Source: an uncultured Allomuricauda sp. (GTDB taxonomy: Bacteria > Bacteroidota > Bacteroidia > Flavobacteriales > Flavobacteriaceae). Taken from it: DNA of 5,100 bases. Numbering within the stretch: position 1 is the stretch's first letter; the number at the start of each line of letters is the position of its first letter. This document shows positions 1 to 5,100 of this stretch, piece by piece. The notes beneath the pieces are model-generated. The model saw only the letters and a program-made list of their open reading frames with translations, had not been told where the DNA came from and ran no database searches. Where the stretch lies: NCBI GenBank assembly GCA_937911965.1, contig CALDPL010000081.1, positions 1 through 5,100 of the forward strand, read 5' to 3'. The position numbers were made by a program, and so were the translations under genes.

Positions 1-132
1 GCCGGGAGTGATTGCGTAGGTGTTTTTGGCCTCAAGGGACAGTCCCCCGGGGGTCCTTCCACAACCGGCCAGAACCGCGGGAACCATCAAGAGGAGGAAC
101 AGCCGTTTCAGGGCTTTGCCCCAAAATCCCAT
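1..132 (-). CDS. Lipoprotein of unknown function, N-terminal part only (runs off left edge)
   Basis: Reading the minus strand from an ATG at 132 down to base 1 gives 44 uninterrupted codons. The peptide begins MGFWGKALKRLFLLLMVPAV and continues to a clear lipobox L21-A22-G23-C24. That is a textbook type II signal peptide: basic n-region (K6, K9, R10), hydrophobic core of about 11 residues, then the lipidated Cys24. The mature part seen (GRTPGGLSLEAKNTYAITPG) is too short to assign a family, so no function is claimed. An in-frame ATG also exists at 189 and the frame stays open to 225, but that start would put about 30 extra residues, including several acidic ones, in front of the signal core. 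A -7-like promoter element at 160-167 also lies between the two starts, so 132 is preferred. The gene is divergent from the sialidase. It could be another glycan-degradation lipoprotein, but that is only context inference. Confidence 0.72.
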   Translation of the reverse strand, partial: MGFWGKALKRLFLLLMVPAVLAGCGRTPGGLSLEAKNTYAITPG

Positions 133-356
133 CCCTTGGATCTTTTTGTCGGCTTTGGCCAAAATTAGGTCAGTATTCAAATATTCCATTTGTAGTTCGG
201 ACCAATGCCGGTCCCTGGCTTCCTTTTAAAAACTAAAGCTTAAATTTAAAGAAGAAAAACGGGAGATTGGTTGAAAAAACCATTTTACGAACCGGTTACA
301 GCTATAGCGGTCTTGATCCACCTGATTTGAAAGATCAATCTAAAAATATAACGATC
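133..356. other. Divergent intergenic spacer between two lipoprotein genes
   Basis: This 224-base gap must contain the 5' control regions of both the leftward lipoprotein and the rightward sialidase. It is AT-rich around 223-260 and 335-356. Apart from the minus-strand -7-like element, only a weak plus-strand near-match (TAAATTTA at 241-248) was found. The spacer contains no small gene that I can support. Confidence 0.6.
160..167 (-). promoter_or_regulatory. Candidate Bacteroidota -7 promoter element for the leftward lipoprotein
   Basis: On the minus strand this reads TAATTTTG, an exact match to the Bacteroidota sigma-A -7 consensus TAnnTTTG. Transcription would begin near 150-155, leaving a leader of about 20 bases before the ATG at 132. 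No convincing TTTG -33 element was found at the expected spacing of about 19-21 bases, so the call rests on one short element and its position. Confidence 0.33.
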
Positions 357-1946
357 ATGGAAACACTTTGGAAAAAATCGGGTACTGTCATTACCGCCCT
401 TTCACTGGCACTGTTCCTTTCCTGCGGCCCACAACAGGCAGGGGTCCAAATCGAGGCGGGGCAGCCCAATATGCCCATTTTGGCCAAAAAGGATAAAAAC
501 CAGGTCCTGCAGATCAAACTTTCGGCCACGGACACCCTGCCCGATCGGCAGGTAAAAAGTTTTGAATTTTCCCTGGAAGGAAGTTCGGACCTGGGGGATA
601 TTGCCAAGGCGGAGGTGTATTACAATACCGAGGATGATTTTGAAGGGGCCTCCCTCTTTGGGGAAAGCCCCGATATCGCTTCCACTATCAAGGTTATGGG
701 CAATCAACCGATTCCCTTGGGAGAGCATCATTTTTGGCTGTCCCTCACCCTGGACGGCATTCCGGAACTGACCCATAAGGTTGCTGTGGAATTACGCTCC
801 GTACATTTGTCCAAAGGGGGGGCCGGGATCGAAAACCTGGAATCCGGCCCCCAACGCTTGGGACTGGCCTTAAAACAAATCGGGGAGGACGGTATCCACA
901 CCTATAGGATCCCTGGATTGGCCACCACAAGCAAGGGTACCCTGATCGCAGTTTACGACAACCGCTACAACGATCCCGTGGACCTGCAGGAGGACGTGGA
1001 TGTGGGAATGAGCCGCAGTACGGACGGAGGCCAAACTTGGGAACCCATGAAGGTGATCATGGATATGGGGGAATACGGGGGACTGCCCCAGGATCAAAAT
1101 GGTATTGGGGACCCTGCGGTATTGGTGGACAAAAACACCAATACCATATGGGTGGCGGCCCTCTGGCTGCACGGCTATCCGGGGGAGCGGGCCTGGAACG
1201 CCTCCCAACCCGGGATGTCCCCCGAATTGACCGGGCAGTTGATGTTGGTCAAAAGCGAGGACGACGGCCTGACTTGGTCGGATCCCATCAATATTACCCC
1301 TCAGACCAAAAAGGCCGAATGGCAACTTTTCTTCAACGGCCCGGGCAATGGAATAACCATGTCGGACGGTACCCTGGTCTTCGCGGCCCAGTACAAGGAC
1401 CACGATAGGATTCCCCATTCGACCCTGATCTACAGCAGGGACAGGGGCAGCGACTGGGAAGTGGCGATAGGACCAAAATCCGAGACCACGGAGGCCCAGG
1501 TGGTGGAAACTTCGAATGGTGTCCTAATGCTGAACATGCGGGACGATCGCAACCGTCCCGAACGAAAGGATTCCCTCAACGGCCGTTCGGTGGCCACAAC
1601 CAGGGATCTTGGAAAAACCTGGGAGGAGCACCCCTCTTCGAGAAAGGCCCTGATCGAGCCAAACTGCATGGCCAGCATCATCGCCTATGACCATCCCCAA
1701 AAGGGCAGGATCCTGTTCTTTTCGAATCCCGATTCCAGGACCGATCGCAATCGAATCACGATCAAGACCAGTTTCGATCTGGGAGAGACCTGGCCCGAGG
1801 AAAATCAAATGGAACTTTACAGGGAGGGGACCTATGGGTATTCCTGTCTAAGTATGATCGATGAAGGGCATTTGGGCATCCTCTATGAAGGGGTCAGGGA
1901 GCTCTATTTCCAGAAAATCCCGATTTCCGAATTGATCGATCCCTAG
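357..1946 (+). CDS. Exo-alpha-sialidase (neuraminidase), GH33 family, lipoprotein
   Basis: Complete 529-residue enzyme expected to hydrolyse terminal alpha-linked sialic acids from glycans. Residues 1-22 are a lipoprotein signal (K6, K7, hydrophobic core) ending at Cys23 in LFLSC. No acidic surface-export signal follows the Cys, so inner versus outer leaflet is undecided. Residues about 30-150 form a beta-rich domain resembling the BNR-associated N-terminal domain of Bacteroidota sialidases. The catalytic propeller (about 175-529) shows the YRIP motif with Arg184, Arg203, the DLQED segment with probable acid/base Asp209, and a GDPA motif at 251-254. It also has Glu379 in TEAQVVE, Arg395 in NMRDD, probable third triad Arg464, nucleophile Tyr495 in GTYGYS and Glu511 in LYE. 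Five Asp boxes lie at 221-228, 300-307, 360-367 (degenerate, SRDRGSDW), 415-422 and 472-479. Start: the frame is open from a TTG at 267, but only ATG 357 puts the signal peptide at the N-terminus, and it is preceded by an A-rich leader. Linkage specificity cannot be read from sequence; family assignment is firm. Confidence 0.95.
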   Translation: METLWKKSGTVITALSLALFLSCGPQQAGVQIEAGQPNMPILAKKDKNQVLQIKLSATDTLPDRQVKSFEFSLEGSSDLGDIAKAEVYYNTEDDFEGASLFGESPDIASTIKVMGNQPIPLGEHHFWLSLTLDGIPELTHKVAVELRSVHLSKGGAGIENLESGPQRLGLALKQIGEDGIHTYRIPGLATTSKGTLIAVYDNRYNDPVDLQEDVDVGMSRSTDGGQTWEPMKVIMDMGEYGGLPQDQNGIGDPAVLVDKNTNTIWVAALWLHGYPGERAWNASQPGMSPELTGQLMLVKSEDDGLTWSDPINITPQTKKAEWQLFFNGPGNGITMSDGTLVFAAQYKDHDRIPHSTLIYSRDRGSDWEVAIGPKSETTEAQVVETSNGVLMLNMRDDRNRPERKDSLNGRSVATTRDLGKTWEEHPSSRKALIEPNCMASIIAYDHPQKGRILFFSNPDSRTDRNRITIKTSFDLGETWPEENQMELYREGTYGYSCLSMIDEGHLGILYEGVRELYFQKIPISELIDP

Positions 1947-1973
1947 AAATCCCCGGTCAAATATCTATTATCG

Positions 1974-1991
1974 GGTCCTTGTTTCAAGACC
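1974..1991 (+). terminator. Weak hairpin after the sialidase gene, possible terminator
   Basis: The sequence GGTCCTTG-TTT-CAAGACC can fold into about seven base pairs with one bulged C and a three-base loop, 28 bases past the sialidase stop. There is no T-run on its 3' side, so it is not a classical intrinsic terminator; it could equally be an mRNA 3'-end stabiliser or chance. Confidence 0.25.
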
Positions 1992-2043
1992 TATTCCATA
2001 GCGGCACAGGGTTATCTTGAAATATTCTCACCAAAAGGTCGGA

Positions 2044-2069
2044 GTCAATGAGTATATTCCAGTATTGAC
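2044..2069. promoter_or_regulatory. Inverted repeat GTCAAT-N14-ATTGAC, candidate operator
   Basis: Perfect 6-base half-sites lie at 2044-2049 and 2064-2069, 20 bases centre to centre, close to two helical turns. The dyad is about 110 bases upstream of the receptor start and immediately before the -7-like TTATTTTG. A further TTGAC lies at 2078-2082. This spacing suits a dimeric regulator, but a 6-base dyad can occur by chance and no regulator gene is visible in the window. Confidence 0.25.
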
Positions 2070-2180
2070 CCATTATTTTGACAATCCTCCATTAATCGAT
2101 TTCAGACGCAACAAAATCCCATTTTTTACGTCTATACCAAGGGAATCATCGACCCATCAATTGTAATCATCAATCGAAAA

Positions 2181-4586
2181 ATGAACGAACATCCAAATTG
2201 GATTCCAGATATTGCAAAGTATATTGGAATCCTGGCCCTTCTTTTTTTTGGCCTATCCCCGGCCCAGGGACAGGAACGCTACACCATCAGTGGGACCATC
2301 ACGGACAAAAGCAACGGTGAGACCCTATTTGGGGCAACAGTATCTCTGGGAGGTACCACCATTGGTGGGATCACCAACGAATACGGGTTCTATTCCATAA
2401 GCGCCCCCCAAGGGACCTACAGGCTCAACATCTCCTATTTGGGCTATTCCACCGAAACCGTTGAAATCGTCCTGGATCGGGATATAAAATGGAACGTGGA
2501 GATTTCCGAATCCTCCACGACCTTGGAAGAAGTGGTGGTCACTGCCGAGGAATCCGAGGCCGCGGTCCTCCGAAAACCTGAGATCGGGGTACTCAAAATG
2601 AACGCCGGTACGGTCAAACAGGTCCCGGTGGTCCTTGGGGAAGCGGATGTGCTCAAAGCCCTGCAGATGTTGCCGGGGGTCACCGGCAACGGAGAGGGCA
2701 CCGGGGGATTCCACGTCAGGGGCGGGGCCCAGGACCAAAACTTGGTACTTTTGGATGAGGCCGTCATCTACAACACTTCCCATTTGTTCGGTTTCTTTTC
2801 GGTGTTCAACGCGGATGCCATCAAGGATGTCAAATTGTACAAAGGAGGGATTCCCCCGCGTTTTGGGGGCAGGGTCTCCTCGGTGCTGGACGTCAGACAG
2901 AAGGATGGCAACAACAAGAACTTTGCACTTACCGGGGGAATAGGGTTGATCTCCAGCCGATTGACCGCGGAAGGCCCCCTCTTTGGGGATCGGGGCTCCT
3001 TTTTGGTGGCGGGAAGAAGGTCCTATGTGGATCTGATCCTCAAAGCCGCCGGAGAGGAAAACACGGTGACCTTCTATGATCTGAACCTAAAGACCAATTA
3101 CAATATCAATGCCAACAACAGATTGTTCCTTTCGGGTTATTTTGGCAGGGATGCCTTTGAGTTGGACAACCTGTTCGGTAGCACCTACGGCAATGCTTCG
3201 GGGAATCTGCGATGGAACCATATCTTCAACGATCGTTTGTTTTCCAATCTATCGGCCATCATCAGTCGCTATGATTACGATCTCGATATCGTAATGGAGG
3301 AGTTTGAATGGATTTCCTCGATCTCGAACTACAACTTGAAATACGATTTCAAATATTATTTGAACGAGTCCTTTTCACTGGATTTTGGGGCAGGGGCCAT
3401 CTATCATAAATTTGACCCGGGCCAAATCGAGCCCACCTCGGAATCCTCTTCCATCAATCCCTTGGCGCTCGACCAAAAAAGGGCTCTTGAAAGCGGGGTC
3501 TACCTGAATGCGGAACACAAACTGGGCGAAGGTTTGACCGCCCAGTACGGATTGCGGTACAGTTATTTTTCCCGATTTGGAGGGCAGCCCATTACCTTAT
3601 ATGCCAATGATAGGCCCGTGGTGTACAACTCCCAATTGGGAATCTACCGGCGTGGGGAGGCCGTGGGAGAAATCGATTATGACAAAAGCAAAACGATTGC
3701 GTCCTATGGGAACCTGGAACCACGGATTTCCCTGGCCTATCTATTAAACGAGGAATCCTCCCTAAAGGCAGGATATTCCAGGACCGCACAATACCTGCAT
3801 CTGTTGTCCAACACTTCCTCGGTCACCCCCTTGGACGTATGGACCCCCAGTGGGCCCTTTATCAAGCCCCAATTGTCCGATCAGTATTCCTTGGGGTATT
3901 TTAGGAATTTCATGGACCAGGCCTATTCCCTTGAAACAGAGATTTACTACAAAACCGTGGACAATAGAATCGATTATATCGATGGGTCGGAACTGATCGG
4001 CCAGAATACCATAGAGACCGAGATCCTAAATGGGGAAATGCGGGCCTATGGCCTTGAACTCCTGTTGCGGAAGAACCATGGGGACCTGACCGGATGGATC
4101 TCCTATACCCTGTCCAAATCGGAACAACGGACCCCGGGGGGAAATGCCGGGGGACCCGGGATCAATTCCGGGGAATGGTACAACAGTTACCACGACAGGA
4201 CCCATGACCTTTCGGTCACCGGGATGTACCGCTTGAACGATGCCTGGAGCTTTGGAGCGAACCTGGTGTTTCAGACCGGAAGACCGGTGACCTATCCCAA
4301 TGGGCAATACATCTATGAGGGGCTTTCCATTGCCACTTATGCGGACAGAAATTCGGATCGTTTGCCGGCCTACCACAGAATGGATTTTTCCGTCACCCAC
4401 AAGCCCAAAGGGAACAAGGACAAACGAGTTCAAGGGGAATGGGTGCTGAGTGTGTACAACCTGTACCACAGAAAGAACGCGGCCTCCATATCCTTTGGGC
4501 AGAACATGGAAACCGGGGCCAACGAGGCCACCCGTATCGCCATTTTTGGTATCCTGCCCTCCCTGAGTTATAATTTTAAATTTTAA
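2181..4586 (+). CDS. TonB-dependent outer-membrane receptor with carboxypeptidase-regulatory-like N-terminal domain
   Basis: Complete 801-residue receptor expected to import a ligand across the outer membrane using TonB/proton-motive energy. A Sec signal peptide occupies about residues 1-30 (core I15-F23, cleavage near AQG-Q31). Residues 34-108 form a carboxypeptidase-D regulatory-like beta-sandwich (YTISGTITDKSNGETLFGAT, NEYGFYSI, YLGY), followed by the typical LEEVVVTA linker at 115-122. The plug domain spans about 133-240, with LPGV at 164-167, FHVRGG at 177-182, LLDEAVIYN at 190-198 and PPRFGGRVSSVLDVR at 225-239. The 22-strand-type barrel runs from about 241 to the C-terminus, which ends in aromatic Phe801 as outer-membrane proteins do. 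Late-barrel signatures are YHDRTHDLSV (670-679), LPAYHRMDFSV (728-738) and VYNLYHRKNA (758-767). At about 800 residues it is shorter than SusC proteins (about 1000) and fits the class paired with DUF4249 lipoproteins, as found here two bases downstream. Start ATG is preceded by ATCGAAAA, usual for this phylum. Ligand unknown; siderophore, oligosaccharide or peptide are all possible. Confidence 0.95.
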   Translation: MNEHPNWIPDIAKYIGILALLFFGLSPAQGQERYTISGTITDKSNGETLFGATVSLGGTTIGGITNEYGFYSISAPQGTYRLNISYLGYSTETVEIVLDRDIKWNVEISESSTTLEEVVVTAEESEAAVLRKPEIGVLKMNAGTVKQVPVVLGEADVLKALQMLPGVTGNGEGTGGFHVRGGAQDQNLVLLDEAVIYNTSHLFGFFSVFNADAIKDVKLYKGGIPPRFGGRVSSVLDVRQKDGNNKNFALTGGIGLISSRLTAEGPLFGDRGSFLVAGRRSYVDLILKAAGEENTVTFYDLNLKTNYNINANNRLFLSGYFGRDAFELDNLFGSTYGNASGNLRWNHIFNDRLFSNLSAIISRYDYDLDIVMEEFEWISSISNYNLKYDFKYYLNESFSLDFGAGAIYHKFDPGQIEPTSESSSINPLALDQKRALESGVYLNAEHKLGEGLTAQYGLRYSYFSRFGGQPITLYANDRPVVYNSQLGIYRRGEAVGEIDYDKSKTIASYGNLEPRISLAYLLNEESSLKAGYSRTAQYLHLLSNTSSVTPLDVWTPSGPFIKPQLSDQYSLGYFRNFMDQAYSLETEIYYKTVDNRIDYIDGSELIGQNTIETEILNGEMRAYGLELLLRKNHGDLTGWISYTLSKSEQRTPGGNAGGPGINSGEWYNSYHDRTHDLSVTGMYRLNDAWSFGANLVFQTGRPVTYPNGQYIYEGLSIATYADRNSDRLPAYHRMDFSVTHKPKGNKDKRVQGEWVLSVYNLYHRKNAASISFGQNMETGANEATRIAIFGILPSLSYNFKF

Positions 4587-4588
4587 AG

Positions 4589-5100
4589 ATGGACACCCAT
4601 TTAAAGACCATACTGTTTACTTCCTTGATCATCCTGTGTTCCGCCTGCCAGGACGTTATCGACCTGCCCGTTCAATCGGGTCCCGAACGTTTGGTGGTGG
4701 AAGCTTCCCTGGATTGGGAAAAGGGCACTCCCGGCAACCAACAGACCATCAAATTGAGTACTTCCACCGGGTTTTACGAACCGGCCGATTTAAGGCCCGT
4801 CACAGGGGCTGTGGTACGGGTGACCAACGATGCTACCGGAGCCATCTTTGACTTTGTGGACCAAAACAATGGGGAGTACACCACCACGGTCTTTGAACCG
4901 GTATTGGATCAGTCCTATAGCCTGGAGATCGTATATGGGGACGAGGTCTACAGTGCCAGGGAAACCATGGTGGGCGTTGCGGATATCGACGGGGTGTACC
5001 AAGGTCGGGATGAGGGCTTTGACGATGAATTGTTGGAAGTCCATCTGGAATTCACCGATCCCCCACAACAGGGGAACAACTACCTGTTCAGGTTTTTTAG
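4589..5100 (+). CDS. DUF4249-family lipoprotein, N-terminal 170 residues (runs off right edge)
   Basis: An open frame from ATG 4589 continues to the window edge without a stop (170 codons plus two bases). The start follows the receptor stop by two bases, so the two are surely co-transcribed and probably translationally coupled. The peptide opens MDTHLKTILFTSLIILCSAC, a lipoprotein signal with the lipidated residue most likely Cys20 (the CSAC box has an unusual Cys at -3). Mature QDVIDLP (21-27), RLVVEASL (34-41), TIKLSTSTGFYEP (53-65), PVTGAVVRVTND (70-81), GEYTT (95-99), YSLEIVYGDEVYSA (110-123) and VHLEFTDPPQQGNNYLFRFF (151-170) follow the order of features I know from DUF4249 proteins. These are usually about 260-400 residues, so roughly half is present. 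Such proteins are usually encoded next to TonB-dependent receptors and are thought to be surface partners of them; the biochemical role is not established to my knowledge. Confidence 0.88.
   Translation, partial: MDTHLKTILFTSLIILCSACQDVIDLPVQSGPERLVVEASLDWEKGTPGNQQTIKLSTSTGFYEPADLRPVTGAVVRVTNDATGAIFDFVDQNNGEYTTTVFEPVLDQSYSLEIVYGDEVYSARETMVGVADIDGVYQGRDEGFDDELLEVHLEFTDPPQQGNNYLFRFF

Larger units (their letters stand above)
1947..2180. other. AT-rich intergenic region between sialidase and receptor gene
   Basis: This 234-base spacer has no supportable gene; the few ATGs meet stops within a few codons. It holds a bulged hairpin near the sialidase stop, a GTCAAT/ATTGAC dyad in the middle, and a near-match to the -7 consensus (TTATTTTG at 2073-2080, one mismatch at the second base). 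A direct repeat of AATCATC occurs at 2144-2150 and 2165-2171. Its length and composition suggest that the receptor gene has its own promoter, but no exact promoter was found. Confidence 0.55.

Noticed and set aside
12..236. 74-codon plus-strand frame at the left edge
   Set aside because: The same bases carry a convincing lipoprotein start on the minus strand; the plus-strand peptide has no coherent features.
241..248. TAAATTTA as a -7 promoter element for the sialidase
   Set aside because: It lacks the final G of TAnnTTTG, has no TTTG at -33 spacing, and would imply a leader of about 100 bases; too weak to list.
267..356. TTG-initiated 30-residue extension of the sialidase
   Set aside because: It would bury the lipoprotein signal peptide behind 30 polar residues. 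The ATG at 357 gives a normal signal and an A-rich leader.
870..1418. 182-codon open frame on the minus strand inside the sialidase
   Set aside because: It is fully antisense to strongly conserved catalytic motifs, shows no signal peptide or recognisable domain, and is rich in G, P, H and R as expected of a shadow frame in GC-rich DNA.
2325..2783. 152-codon minus-strand frame inside the receptor gene
   Set aside because: It is antisense to the conserved regulatory-like and plug domains and has no recognisable features; it is a compositional shadow.
4134..4173. Cluster of CCGGGG/CCCGGG repeats in the receptor gene
   Set aside because: It encodes a Gly-rich extracellular loop (TPGGNAGGPGINSGEW) where Gly and Pro codons in a GC-rich genome give this pattern; no independent repeat structure is evident.
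4636..4851. 71-codon plus-strand frame near the right end
   Set aside because: It is out of frame with and contained in the DUF4249 lipoprotein, whose frame is open to the edge and has family-like sequence.

Overview
The window looks like a piece of a Bacteroidota chromosome, most likely a marine-type Flavobacteriaceae member with moderately GC-rich coding DNA and AT-rich gaps. The evidence is a TonB-dependent receptor with an N-terminal carboxypeptidase-regulatory-like domain and an 'LEEVVVTA' linker, a DUF4249-type lipoprotein directly behind it, a sialidase with the BNR-associated N-terminal domain, several lipoprotein signal peptides, and start codons preceded by A-rich DNA instead of Shine-Dalgarno sites. 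Genus is not determined; Robiginitalea-like GC is only an impression.

Layout. Positions 1-132 (minus strand) hold the first 44 codons of a lipoprotein that leaves the window on the left; its function is not recognisable. After a 224-base divergent spacer, 357-1946 (plus) encodes a complete GH33 exo-alpha-sialidase lipoprotein of 529 residues with all the expected catalytic residues. A 234-base AT-rich spacer follows, with a weak hairpin just after the sialidase and a GTCAAT-N14-ATTGAC dyad upstream of the next gene. Positions 2181-4586 (plus) encode an 801-residue TonB-dependent outer-membrane receptor. Two bases after its stop, at 4589, begins a DUF4249-family lipoprotein that is cut off by the right edge after 170 codons.

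How the parts may work together. The receptor and DUF4249 lipoprotein are almost certainly one transcription unit and probably form a two-component outer-membrane uptake device, analogous in layout to SusC/SusD but built from different families. The sialidase lies upstream on the same strand and could release sialic acid or desialylated glycans that feed uptake, but the spacer does not show co-transcription and the pair is not the known NanO/NanU sialic-acid transporter. No RNA genes, CRISPR arrays, insertion sequences or integrase sites were seen. The window is mostly ordinary accessory glycan/nutrient-acquisition DNA; the undetermined ligand of the receptor/DUF4249 pair is its main open question.
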